From: Zonotrichia leucophrys gambelii
Taxonomy: Eukaryota; Chordata; Aves; Passeriformes; Passerellidae
Assembly (NCBI RefSeq): GCF_028769735.1
Contig: NC_088178.1
Span: 3,414,001 to 3,478,000 of the forward strand
Length of the DNA stretch: 64,000 bases
Reading direction: 5' to 3'
A model generated the notes under the pieces. The model was not told where the DNA came from. It ran no database searches and was given only the letters and a program-made list of their open reading frames with translations. Shown piece by piece: positions 37,286 to 48,619 of this stretch. How positions within the stretch are numbered: position 1 is the first letter of the stretch; every line of letters starts with the position of its first letter. The translations under genes were made by a program, and so were the position numbers.

Positions 37286-40200
37286 CTATAGAGAGAGGGA
37301 GCAAACAAGAAGAAAATGTTTTAAAAGGCATCAGAAGTCAACAAGTGAAAGGAAAACAAGAGGAAACAGTGAAATGATCCCATTCTCAATACTGGGACAG
37401 TAGTTGAAGAGTATAGAAAAGATCTAGTTAAGAAAGGAAAGGAAACAGTGAAATTACTCAATTCCCAATACAGATACAGTAGTTGAAGAGCATAGAAAAG
37501 ATGATCTAGTTAAAAAAAAAACAAACCACAAAACAGAGAACACAGTTTTGAACTCAAGCTACTTTGTGAAGTGACAACATTAAAAAAAAGAGCATTTTTA
37601 CATATTCCCGCATTGACTGAGACTAAATTAGACCTTCTTCTGAAAAAGGAGCTCTTAAGTTCATCAATATTCCATTTACTTTAGTAAAATCCAAACTAAG
37701 AGCTTAAAATGGTTCTGAAAAAGGTCAAAGCTTCTTCCCTATTAATGGCCTGCAGAAAAGATCCTACAGAAAACCTGGCTGCACCAGAATGGTTCCTGTG
37801 TTATTTTTCTTTCCTATTCCCTTAGGATAAAAATAGTTCCTGCAGCAATTTTTGCATCTCAAACACTGGTGGTCAACACTATCAGAGAACGTTGTGGCCT
37901 TTGGATCAGTGAGCTTCACAAAGTACACACAGCAAACAATGTACATCAAATATCAGATATTTTGATTTGGTTTCATATTTGAACAGGTAAATTAACACTT
38001 GTTTCAGCACTGCAAGAAAAGGATTCTGTTCTCAGTAAAATGATTTACAAAATACACCAATCTTCCTGGAAACAGGAAGAACTGCATGACTCTTGTTCCC
38101 CTTTTACACCCCAACTTTTATCAGGAGAGCAACACAACAACAGTTAAATAACATCACACTAGCCCTGCCTCAGTCTTAATCTTGTAAACATTACAGACAA
38201 AAGACCTGAAATTCAGGTGAAAATGTTATCCATTATACAACCCTTCCTTCCTTCATGCTGATGCCACGTCCCAGCAAGCAAATCATCTGTTCTAGCAAGG
38301 ACCTTCAGCTTAACACCAACTCCAGGAACTGAAACACTTGGAAAGGCATAAAAATGGTTAAATGTCACACAAGCATGAAACAGAAGTGAAAGCAGAAGTC
38401 TTACTTCTGGCCAAAGGCTGTGACTGCTTCTCTGTACTGGACTGATACCGAGATTTACTTCTGCCTGTTAAGAAATAAGAAAGGAACGTGAGAAGAACAC
38501 TAAGACAACCATTATGACCCATCTTCCAGCAGGGAGTTGAAATCACCAAACTGCATTATTTTCAACAAAAACTTTTACATGCAAAATTCCACAGAGCTTA
38601 CAGGAAGGGTAACAAAGCACCCTGTTGAACCAAACCCAGTCCTGCTAAGCTGGAGCAAAGGTGAGGCTGTCACCTCATCCCAGGTGGGGCAGGGTCAAGC
38701 TCAGGGTTTTCAGTTCATCATTCTCCCCACTGTGCTCAACAGAATCATCCTGAACAAGGAAAATGACACCTTCAGCACTGTCACCAGCCTGAGAAGTCTC
38801 ACTCAAGTGTCAGAGCAAATCTCAATCTCTGCTCTTTGCCAAATGCCAGCTCCCAAGCCATCCTCACAACCTTGCCTAGAAAGCACAAGTCCCCAGCCTA
38901 CCACAAATCACCCCCAAAGATTTTCAACACTTGAAGAATTATGCAAATAAAACTCCATTTCAAGTACAAGGTGATAAAATGGAAGAGATTTAACAAGCTG
39001 TTATTTTCTGCACAAGGATCCCATGTACCAATTAAGTTTCCTGATTTTGCTCAAGAATTTGAGAGGCATAAAAATGGAAACTTAATTAATGGACACACTA
39101 GATAAACAACATAATGGAAGACCTAAATAGAAAAAACAAAGCAAAATGTTAAATGCAGAGTCTTGTTTTCCCTCTCCATGTGGCTTGAGTTTGAGGCCTG
39201 CTTCATCAGTAGTCAGTTTCTTGGGATGAATTATGCCTTTAAAGCAAAGTGCAAGCTTTCAACTTCAAAATATACTTTTGGTCTATTTAAATGGGCTCAG
39301 ACAGCAAAGTACAAGAGGCATTATCCATAAAGTGTTATGAACAATTTTCCCAAGAGACCAGTGTGAATATATACTGTGCAATTTTTGGTCAGCATGTTTT
39401 CTACATTTAGCCAGGTAATTAAAAAGACAGGACAATTTATGGCTCCTTGTTCAACAGCAACTGGTTCAAAGCTGAAGGCTCTTTAATATATAACCAAATC
39501 AGGACTGTCAATGGCACTATTGAGAATAAATTGAACAAACATGCCCTGCAGCAGTTATTTAAAGACACTGAAATAAACTCCATAACCTTGTTTCTGTATG
39601 AATGTAACTGCAGAAGGTGCTAAAAGCAGCTCTGCTTTAAGCTGGGGCTTAACTGGCTTAATGAACTGCCCTATTCTGTAATTTCAACCCCCCACCCCAA
39701 AAGGGCACAGCCATGGAGCTTGTCCTGGCTAAGCTTATCTCAATCTTCTAAGAGTTAACAGCTCAAAATCACCTCAATTCTGCAACACATCACAGTCCAG
39801 CTCTGTTTGCACAGAGCAGGTTTCATATTTAGGTGACAGCTGTAACTCATGCACTAAAGGAAAAAATAATTCAATTAACAGATCTTAATCTGCCTAAGAA
39901 TTGTGCATTGTTTACAGCACAATTTGCACAAAGACCCAGTAAATTTTGTCTTGCTTAATTCAGAAAGTCTAACTTCTGCAGACAACTTAAAGATTTCAGA
40001 GTTTTCAGTGGTCTTCCAAAGTTCTTCACCCTACACATAACTAACAACTCCTGCAGCACCTGGAGAGGCACAGAAAAGTAAAACTACCAGACAAGATAGA
40101 ACTCTTTATAAATTCATTTTTCAAAGGCATTTCACAGATGTGCAGCTACCACAAGATGAACTTCTCTTCCTGATGGCACCGTGGTTAAAAACAAAAAACA

Positions 40201-43200
40201 AAAACATACAACCAAAACAACAAAACCAAAAAGAAACAAGTACCCTGCAGGTTCTTCAGACTGAAATCTGATTTACAAAACTTAATTTATCTGTATCTAT
40301 ACCTGCTGAGGATAGAAACAAGGACCAAGATTTTACTAAGGATTCAGAATATTTTCTTTCAAGCACTCGTCCAACAGGAAGGGAGCAAAAAAAATTCCCC
40401 AAAAGGGAGTCATTAGATGAGCAGACTGGATTTTGCCTGCAAGGAAAAATGCTGCTCCTTTTCAAGAGTATAGGACAGTTAATTCAATCACAGCACAGCA
40501 AGCCACCACTTCTCAGGGAAAGGATAAAAGGGAAGGTTTGTGTACAAACTAACGTTTGCTGCCACCAAAAGGTAAATAAAGATTTTGTTCCCCTCCTCAG
40601 CTTACCCCACAAAGCCCCTACTCCATGCTCTGCACTTACTGTCCCATGAGTCAACTCCAGAAAGAAAAATGAAAGAGAAAGTGCAGCATTTTCTGTGGTC
40701 AGCAAGCTGAATAACCTCACAGAGAGGCTCTGACTGGAATATGCTGCCTTCTCCAGTTTCTGTCTGAATGTGCCTCCTGAGTGCATGCCCATCTTCCCAG
40801 ACAGTGTCCCAGGGCACAAGAAAAGCCAGAAGCAGAGGAAAGGAAAATAACTCTGTCCTCTTCATCTAGTGACAGGGAAAGACTAGGTTCTCTTGTTTTA
40901 CTTACTCTGTGGTGTAGAAGTCGAGAAGCACTCCTGATTTCTCTGAAGGAAGTCAGCCTTTATTTCTGAAAGCAAAGCACAAATGGAAGAGCTCAGTCCC
41001 CTCATCAGAGCTCAGAACAGGACAGCCACACATGCTTCTGGCTCTTTCTATGAAATCCTCAAGGCTAATCAGGAGGAGGAGGATATGCTGTGATGTCAAA
41101 GCAGCACAGCCTCTTGGGCCTCTCTGAAAGTTACTTTTATCTATTACAAAGGGCTTAATTTGGCCCTTCACCCCAAGGCTTTTGCCCACATGACAAATCA
41201 TTCTTCTTATGGCTTCTTTTTTTTTTTTGTAACTTCCTTCTGTGGCTAAAAATAATCTCTTTTTTTTCTCATTTTATCTCCCCATTGCTTCTGCAATACA
41301 CATGGAGAAAAATCTCAGAGCAATGAGCAAAGTGCTCCCTCACCTTGAAATTACTTGGTGTAGTCACTCCCCCTGCTGAAGTCAAAGATAATTCAGCTCT
41401 TTAGAACATGAAGAGTTTTAGTTTTTCTTTCCTGAGGCAATTAAAGATCCACTCTCATAAGTTCTTTGAAGCAGGGAAAAAACTTCTTTCTGTTTTGCTT
41501 TTGAAAAACCACACAGTTGGATATTTATCAAAGTTGAAATCTGCCTTTTCTTGAACTTTAGGGTATTTCACCCAAGCAGATTATCATCCTATTAACATCC
41601 AAAGTTTTACTTTGGCTCAGGCAGGAGTACACACTGAAACTTTATTTTTTTTTAAATAAACCTTTTTTCATCCATTCAGATTTCAACTCAAAAACTTCCC
41701 CCTTTTCTAAAAGAACTGAATGATTGTCATTTTAATACATTTAAGCAATCATTTGTTACACCATGGAAGAAGTGCTGATAAAAGCTGTTACCTTTTAATG
41801 ATGCAGAAATGGTTGGTCTCTCAGTTCTGTTACCTTTTAATGATGCAGAAATGGTTGGTCTCTCAGTTCTGTTACCTTTTAATGATGCAGAAATGGTTGG
41901 TCTCTCAGTTCTGTTACTATCATGAACCTTTGCATTTTCCTTTACTGTATTCTCTTCAAAGTAAACTGTAGTCCCACCTGTCAGGAGCAAAAAAAAGAAT
42001 AAAAAGAGGATTGGCAACATCATAAATCTGAAGGACCAAGTTGTAGTTTTGGAACATCCATGACCTAAATCAGTGATTTTCCAAGTTGTGAACTCCCAAA
42101 AATTACTCTCTTAAAATGCAACAAACAGCAACTAAAACTTGAAATGCTTATGGTAAATTTGAGTTCACTAGAAATACAGCTGTCTACACCACCCCATGCT
42201 TCTTAAAAATAAAATTAGGAGTTCTTGGCTTGAAAAATAGGAATACCAGGAGCCAAGAAATTCCTTATACTAAGGGATTGACTCTAAACAGCATGGGAGT
42301 ATAGAGAGTTTTTTTCCACAGCTTTGGGCACTCCACTTACAAACAATAATTGTGCCGTCTTTCTTATGCAGCATTGGGCAGAGGGGAAAAGAGGCAGAAG
42401 CAAACACAGAAAATAAGTTCCCTTTTAATGGAGCCCAAGCCATCCTTTAGTTAGGGCTCATTCTCTCCTAATCCATAACAGCAACCCAATTTCACCCCTC
42501 AGGTAGGTGAGAAGAATATAAATCAACGTTTTTCTGCTCTCTGCCAAATTACAGAGCCTTTCAGCTGTGAAACCCAGCCTAGTTAATGTCACTAACTAGA
42601 AAGAGTAAACCCTGCAGGATATCAGAGGTCACAGAGCAAAGGTCAGGGCTGGGAAACCAAATGCAGGAAAGGATAAAGTGCAACCCCAGAACCAAGGGGC
42701 TGACCAGAAAACGCTCAGGTATGGAATAAAAAGCTGTAGAACAGTTGGGGAACATATATTGTGGCACAGCTATCAAGCATCAGCAAACAGCAAAGGGAAG
42801 AATACAATGTGTAATTTTTTTCTGACATTCACTCTGGGCCCTTTTACTCTTTAACCAGCTGGGGTTCAGTGGGTTTCTGTAGCTCTTGTACCACATGCCA
42901 AGGGCAATGCACAGCTTGCCACCTAGTGTTTGGTAATTTTATTTCAACTAAGCAAACAGCCTTTTTCTAATGTGCTCTGGCAGTTTCACACACCAGTGTA
43001 TGTCAAACATACTAAGGAGAAAAACAAAACCACTAGACCCATCCAAACCACAAAAAATGGGAAAAAGCTGTAAGTTTTAAACTATGGTAAGTGCAACAGG
43101 TAAGTGTTTCCACATGGTTAATGGGGCCCTATGTTCCAAACCCATCTTAAAAAGCTGTTAAGTGACTGATTTCCCACAAAGATCCTCACCAAATTATTTT

Positions 43201-45499
43201 CAGGAATGCCAAACTACATATCCGTAATATTTCACTATGTACCCAGGTTTTACAATGAAAATCTCCCTAGTAATTGTGACCAGAAGATCAAAAATACCTA
43301 TGAATCTAAGGAGGGCTACTCAGGCACTCCCTGCTCTTAATTCCTCTCCCCTTCTTGGCATCAGTCACTATTTTTTGTGTTACAGAGACTTCTAAGAAGT
43401 TGTAGAAAGAAAGGTCAATGTAAGACAACTTCCATGGAGATTGCTAGCACGCATCTTCAGCTCACTGATCTAGAGGCTGCCCTGATTCTAGGCAGGGGTT
43501 TTAGGCTTTTAAAACTCTGCAAGCTCTTCCTAAAGCTCTTAAAACTTTCCAGCTCCCCAGGCAAGTTGCCTAACCTGTATTTAAAACCTCTCAGCAGAGG
43601 CCAGGAGCCAGTTTCTCAGGGTGTGGTTTTGCTTCCATTCTGTTCTCAGGGAAGCAGAACAATTCTGCTCCCCCAACAACCCAGCCTGCTTATTGCCCTG
43701 CCTCACAGACCACCCCCTAAACTCTGCAGGAAAAGCAAAATACTGCACATCTACAGATGGGGGGGAAACTAATCCTCTGCTGCTATATAAACAATTAGAG
43801 TCTGTTATCATACTTTTACACCTGTTGTGCCTATAATCCACCACAGCTGCTAAGAGCTGGGGAGGGTGGGAGGGAGAGAAGCCTCATTTTTAGAGCCATC
43901 TAATTAAAAACCCAACCCTCAGCTGCATCTCCTGAAGCAGCACAGCCACGTTTAAAACACTGAGCCTATCATACCCTGTTAGCCACCATGTGGGAGCAAG
44001 AGCTTTTTTTCACAGACAAACCTCTGTACTTGCCTAAAGAAATACTCATACCCTTCCTCAAAACAAGATATTTTTTTTTTCCCTATGCCTCCTGGAAATT
44101 CTGCTTCTGGAGCAGAATACAGGCAGGCAATTCCTGGTGACAAAAACACAGATGGGAACGGAGAACTGTCTCAGGCTAGCCCAATGCATCCCTGAGCACT
44201 GTCACAGTCCAAAACAGAGAAAAGAGGAAGGAAATACAATTTATTCACAGCTTCCTAGTGGAATGACAGGCTAAAGCCACATGACTGTGTTACACTGAGT
44301 TAGCATGTTTCTATAGCTCGGAGAAAGACACAAGTTTCATCAACCAAAGCAACAAGTGGCTTCCACACAGTGCTAACACAGCAGCTTGTCCAGTCCAGCG
44401 CCCAGGAGCTGGTCCCAGAGCATCCGTGTGTTTCAAAGGAAGGAAAACTCCAGTTTTGCATTTCCTCATAAACAATGCTGCTCCCAGTAAGGAACACAGC
44501 CACTCAGGGATCGATTCCTGCAGCTTACCTTATTTAAATCCTGCCTTTCAAAACCAAGCAGTGTCAGTAAAATTTAAAAACTGTGGTAAGTACTGCTCCA
44601 AGTGATACACTGGGTAAAAACAGCCACCTGAGGGTTCCAGCGTGCCCTGCTGAAAAGGATCGCTCCTCCTCCCATCCCTGCTCTGTGGGGTAAGAGCTGG
44701 GATTTCCTCACCTACGCGCCACAGTAACACCTGCCGAGGAGTTAAACCCAATAATCCCCATTTCCCTGAGCGAGGGCCATCCCAGCCCCTCCGCAGCCCT
44801 GGGATCGGAGCCTACCTGGCGATCTGTACGCTTTTATAGGGGGCCGCGTCAGGGAGTCTGGGGTCCCGAAGTGATGCTCGTCCCCTGAAACGAGACACGG
44901 GTGAGGGGCACGGCCGGACACTCAGCTCAATCCCACCGGCCTGAGAGCCTTCCCGAAGCACCGGGCTCACCGGGAGCCCGCGGTCCCGTCCCAACACCCC
45001 CGGAGGGGAACCACAAGGCGCCCGCCCGCCCCGCTTCGCGCCGCCCTACCGCGTCCTCAACCACATGATCCACCTCGGGCCGCTGCGCCCGCCCGCGCCG
45101 CTCACCCTGCAGGCCCGCGCTGTCCACCTCGTCCCCGAGCTCCTCCGGCCGCGCCGCCGCCGCCGCCGCCAGCCGGGGGCTCTTCCGCCGCCGCTTCAGC
45201 CCGGAACCGTCCGGCGGAGCCAACCCGGGGCCGTCCGCCGGAGCCCCCTCCTCGTCGCCGCTGCTCACCATGCCGCCCGTCGCCGCGCCGCGCCGCTTGC
45301 CCCGGCCTCGTCCTCTACCCCGGCCTCTTCCCCGTCCGCCCGCCGCCGCCTGCTCGGGCCTAGAGCTGCCGCCTTCCCGCGGCGGCGGGGGCGGCTCCGC
45401 GGGCCTCACTTCCCGCGGGGCGGGACCCGCGTCCGCCGCTTCCGCCCGCGCCCGGAGCGGTCGCCGCGGCGTCACGTGGTAGCGCGGCCGGTCCGCCAT
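36492..45499 (-). CDS. TOR1AIP1: TOR1AIP1 (lamina-associated polypeptide 1, LAP1)
   Basis: A type II protein of the inner nuclear membrane that binds lamins on the nuclear side and activates Torsin ATPases in the perinuclear space. Exons 45106-45499, 44816-44884, 41876-41977 (or on to 41834 or 41792), 40906-40965, 38405-38464 and 36492-37285 join in phase 1 throughout. They give about 520 codons with the longest exon form; human LAP1 has about 580, so part of the variable nuclear domain is short or unseen. The order is a disordered basic N-terminus, one membrane helix (about residues 268-286, [19 protein letters not shown]), then the luminal Torsin-activating domain with [40 protein letters not shown] and [14 protein letters not shown]. 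The arginine of SGLWSR matches the arginine finger known in this family. TOR1AIP2 lies divergently next door. Confidence 0.95.
37360..37513. repeat. 79-bp near-tandem duplication in a TOR1AIP1 intron
   Basis: Two copies share GGAAACAGTGAAAT, ACAGTAGTTGAAGAG and ATAGAAAAGAT, offset by 79 bases, with several differences. They begin about 75 bases upstream of the terminal exon acceptor. Confidence 0.8.
38405..38464 (-). CDS. TOR1AIP1: TOR1AIP1 60-bp exon [20 protein letters not shown]
   Basis: Acceptor TTAACAG before 38464, donor GTAAGA after 38405, phase 1 to phase 1. The Ser/Arg/Gln-rich peptide suits the variable nucleoplasmic domain. Support is splice sites, phase and position rather than clear conservation. 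Confidence 0.75.
40640..40654 (-). CDS. TOR1AIP1: possible TOR1AIP1 15-bp microexon (IDSWD)
   Basis: A pyrimidine-rich tract ending TCTGGAG is followed by 15 bases and a strong donor A|GTAAGTGC. The segment is phase 1 to phase 1, so it could be included or skipped without changing frame. Nothing in the sequence proves its use. Confidence 0.35.
40906..40965 (-). CDS. TOR1AIP1: TOR1AIP1 60-bp exon [20 protein letters not shown]
   Basis: Acceptor CTTTCAG before 40965 and donor A|GTAAGT after 40906, phase 1 to phase 1. Part of the weakly conserved nuclear domain. Identified by splice signals and phase. Confidence 0.75.
41785..41910. repeat. TOR1AIP1: 42-bp tandem repeat, 3 copies, spanning exon end and splice donor
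   Basis: Units start at 41785, 41827 and 41869 and appear identical, followed by a six-base partial copy. The unit length is a multiple of three, so the frame stays open on the minus strand. Confidence 0.95.
41792..41977 (-). CDS. TOR1AIP1: TOR1AIP1 exon with triplicated 14-residue unit
   Basis: Acceptor CTGACAG before 41977. It encodes [20 protein letters not shown], then [14 protein letters not shown], which corresponds to the QQKVNFSEEG region of human LAP1. The last 42 bases occur three times, each copy ending AAAAG|GTAAC. Donors are therefore possible after 41876, 41834 and 41792, all in phase 1. The exon may carry one, two or three copies of the peptide. Confidence 0.8.
44816..44884 (-). 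CDS. TOR1AIP1: TOR1AIP1 exon 2, [20 protein letters not shown]
   Basis: Acceptor GTTTCAG before 44884 and donor GTAGGC after 44816, 69 bp, phase 1 to phase 1. The [10 protein letters not shown] end matches human RPPLRYPRYE, just before the exon starting GTTVYFEEN. Confidence 0.85.
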
Positions 45500-45720
45500 G
45501 GCCCCGGCACCGCCCGCGGGGCCCGCGCCGGAGACCGGACCGGGATCGGGCCGGGCCCGGCGGGAGCGGCCCCTGCAACGCCCGCCCGGCGGCCCCGCGG
45601 CTGCTGCCCCCCAGTGAAAAAAATGCGGGACGGGCGCGGCCCCGGAGGGCAGTCCGGGCCCGGCGCCTTCACTCCCCTCCGCGGTATTTTCTGTGTGCGA
45701 ACCGGTCGCGACAAAGCCGG
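44900..45720. promoter_or_regulatory. TOR1AIP1: CpG island over TOR1AIP1 promoter and exon 1
   Basis: Dense CpG and GCC/CGG runs surround the TOR1AIP1 start codon; the flanks fall back to AT-rich sequence by about 45.75 kb. No TATA box is evident. The transcription start should lie within 45.5-45.7 kb. Confidence 0.75.
45106..45499 (-). CDS. TOR1AIP1: TOR1AIP1 exon 1 with start codon and Gly-Arg repeat
   Basis: The ATG at 45499 was chosen because [18 protein letters not shown] matches the conserved YVTPRAPIR of human LAP1, although the frame stays open upstream. It holds a proline run (residues 36-40), a Gly-Arg repeat (about residues 54-67), KRRG, an acidic DEEGA segment, KRRRKSPR and an alanine run. 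The donor GTGAGC follows 45106. Very GC-rich; basic clusters suit nuclear targeting. Confidence 0.92.
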
Positions 45721-48395
45721 GTATGCATTTCTCGGAGGCAGAAAAGTCTGTAAAATAAGCACAAATAGCTGAGTAGCAGAGAGGGGAAACTTGAGGTGCT
45801 TCGAGGGACATGAGATCCTGTGGCACTGATAACGTTGCACCACTCTGTTCATTAGTGTGGGAATCATTTTGGTGAATCAGATCTGGAATATCTCACTAGG
45901 CATTTCACTTTTCTTACCTGTTTGTTCCGATTAATTACTGGCAACAGGACTTTTAAAATGCGTTTGATTGCATTCTTGATAAAGCTTTTTTACCCAGGCA
46001 TGTGATAAAACTGTAGTAAAAATGTGGTACAGTTCCCGTGACTGGAAGTTTTCAAGATGCAGTTTGATGGGACTACAAGGTCTCCTCTACACTCCCTCCC
46101 TAGCAACTCAAGACCAGCTTGGAAATGAGTTGCTAAGCAAATAGAGACCCTTTTACAAATTCAGAGAATCAAAATTGTTCTGCTTGGAAGGGACCTCTGG
46201 AGATCACCCAGTCCAACCCCCCAGCCAAGGCAGGGTCACCTGGAGCGGGTGACAGGAACACATCCAGGCGGGTTTGGAATGTCTCCAGAGAGAGAGACCC
46301 CATGCCCTCCCTGGGTAGCCTTTCCCAGTGAAGAAATTCTTCCTTCCGTTGAGGTGGAACTTCTTGTGGTTTAGTTTATGGCCACTGCTCCTTGTCCGGT
46401 CCCTGAGGAGAGCCTGGCACTTTGTGCAATCCAGCAGGAAGGCTGGGTGAGGGAAGTGCCATTCAGCCTCCACTCCTGTGTCTTCTCTGTACAAAGATTT
46501 CAAAACAAAAAATACCCTAAATTCTTTACTAGCACACCATAAATGTTGCAATTTCACCCAAAAGCAAGTGAATATTTGTGAAATAAGTTATACATATTTC
46601 CTACTGTACCAGCATTAAATATTGTCATTCTTTTCAGTCCTAAAAGCAGAACACACACATTGAGCATTGTTTTCTAAAGCAAAAGTGAAAGAAGGTGTAA
46701 CAAATACCATATCAGGAAAAGAAAATCAACACAACAATGGCAAGATCCTTTTTCCTTTTTTGTAACTGTTTTGTGATGATGTCATGCCCTAGGCCAGCCA
46801 GCTAATTTTCCTGCCAAATGACTTTTTGGGAACCAGATTCTCAACCTGGAGAGGCTGAAATGACCCCCTGATTTTGTCACACACTTGCCACCAGTTTTGT
46901 GACACTTGTGCTTCCATGGAAAGGGCAGCCCCTCAGCCCCAAACACTGTGTTGAAGGGACTGGATGGCTTCAGGGACAGAGGGATAGAAAATACCTGGAT
47001 TTCCATGAAGCCACCTGCAGCTCCTCCCTGCTGTTCCTTGGCTGTTCCTTACTGAGGGAGATCAAGTTGTGGTGTGAGACTGATGGCAGCCAGGAGCAGG
47101 GCCCTCAAGGTGACCTTGGCCCCTGTGAATCAGCCATGCTGACTTTTTCCTTCCTGCTTTTCCATTCTGGTTTTACAGCCTCTGCTGCACCTGGTGAGAG
47201 GTTGGTTGTGACAAGGGAATGTGCTGAGTCTGCCATGGCCACTGTCCCCTCCCAGGCTCTTTGGGTGACAGAGGAAGCCACTGTCAGAAATGAGGTGTAG
47301 TGGCCAGCACACCTCTCCTTCTCACCACCTTCCTGACATGAGCAGTGTCAGTGTTGATGCCTGTGCACATGCTGACACCTCGGGTAACATGGCACACACA
47401 CTTTAGTGACCCCTCTGACACTGCCTCTGTGCTCCCTGGGCCAGCAAGTGTTCCTCCATACAGGAACAATTACTGTATATAAATATAGATATTATGAATA
47501 TATAATATGTATATATATAAATAAAGAAGTATTTTTTCCTTCCCATTTGAACCCAACCTCTTACCTGTTTTACAAGTGCCTCCAATACTAGTGTGGCAGG
47601 GAAATTCAGTAAAATTGAAGTTTTTTAACAAATCAAACACGTTAGTCCCATCCACCCTGTCAGCCCTCTGTTCCCCAGACTGAGGAGTCCCAGCCACTCA
47701 GTGCCCCCTCCTTTCCAGCACTGCCTCATTTGCCTTTCCCTGTGTTTTGTCTCAGCCATTTGCTGCTGGGCTCCTCTGGGGATGCTGTGAAAAGGCAGCA
47801 AGCTGAGTTCCAGGGGCATTGCTGTCTCTGTTCTGCTGCTCCCTGTGCTGCTGCCTTTCCCCTGGAGTGCTTCATGCTGCTGCTTTCCATGAAACGTGTC
47901 CTGGGCAGGAATAGGGAAGGAGTTGGAACATTCCCATGCCTATACATGCCCCCGTGCAGGCACCACGAGTTAGAACAGGATTTTTTTGGGAAAAGCATTG
48001 CCTAAGTGAAGCCAAGGGCTGACTCACACATTCTCAGACCTTTCCCTGCTTTGCAGCCTCTCCCCACTTCTGGGGACGCTGGGTGGGCTCCGCATCCCTT
48101 TCCCCCAGGCTGATGCTGAAAACCCTCCATATCACATCCTCCCCAGCCTCCCTGCACTGGAAATGTGACATTTCCAGTCTGGGCTTTGCTACCTATGTGT
48201 TTGGGTTACCTTTCCTGTAGTACTTTTCCTAAATCAACTCTCAAACCAGTTCCCTCCTTTCACTATCATTTCCTTGCTTCAAATCAGCAACACTGTTACT
48301 GAACGCAGGAACCCGCCAGTCATGCAGAGCGCCTGAAAAGAGGCGCACAGCCACAGAGTCGCGGAAACACGGCCGAAAAAAGGAAGTTAATGTTT
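45721..48395. other. spacer between divergent TOR1AIP1 and TOR1AIP2
   Basis: About 2.7 kb holding one CR1 fragment and otherwise unique sequence, with a short TATA-rich tract near 47.47-47.53 kb. I see no gene. Confidence 0.6.
46157..46510 (-). mobile_element. CR1 LINE 3' fragment, minus orientation
   Basis: TTGGAAGGGACCTCTGGAGA, TCACCCAGTCCAACCCCCCA, GGGTTTGGAATGTCTCCAGA, AGAAATTCTTCCTTCCGTTG and CCACTGCTCCTTGTCCGGT follow, in order, the inverted CR1 3' consensus. Better preserved than the other copies here. Confidence 0.88.
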
Positions 48396-48399
48396 CCTG

Positions 48400-48619
48400 A
48401 AGGCTCCCGAGAATGACTGCGGGGAGGAAAACTACAGCTCCCAGCAGGCAGCCGGGAGCCAGGGAAGGGCAGGGTTCACCGTCACGTTTCCAGCGGAGCA
48501 TTCAGGGTGTGCGCTGGTGCCCTGCCACCAAAGGGCCTCTGGGACGGAGGGCAAGGGGAAAGGCCAGCGCTGGCCTCTTCCTGTTGATCGCCGCCCTGAC
48601 CGGCTCCGAACCTGCCTGG
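48400..48619 (+). other. TOR1AIP2: TOR1AIP2 non-coding first exon (5' limit approximate)
   Basis: The donor CCTGG|GTAAGC at 48619/48620 lies in a CpG island just downstream of a ZNF143-type motif. An ATG at 48413 opens a frame that stays open to the donor, so an upstream ORF could exist if transcription starts before it. The 5' limit is inferred. Confidence 0.6.
48431..48449 (+). promoter_or_regulatory. TOR1AIP2: ZNF143/Staf-type promoter element
   Basis: ACTACAGCTCCCAGCAGGC fits the ACTACAnnTCCCAGnAnGC consensus bound by ZNF143, which typically sits at CpG-island promoters close to the start site. It supports a TOR1AIP2 promoter here. Confidence 0.75.

Larger units (their letters stand above)
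37286..45105 (-). other. TOR1AIP1: TOR1AIP1 introns
   Basis: Apart from the exons listed, this span is AT-rich intron sequence with homopolymers (for example T runs near 41220 and 41645) and the 79-bp duplication. I searched for extra phase 1 exons in the 2.8-kb gap between 41978 and 44815, where human LAP1 would predict more nuclear-domain sequence, and found none I trust. Confidence 0.6.

Noticed and set aside
45065..45772. 235-codon plus-strand frame opposite TOR1AIP1 exon 1
   Set aside because: Mirror of the GC-rich real coding exon on the other strand; no independent features.
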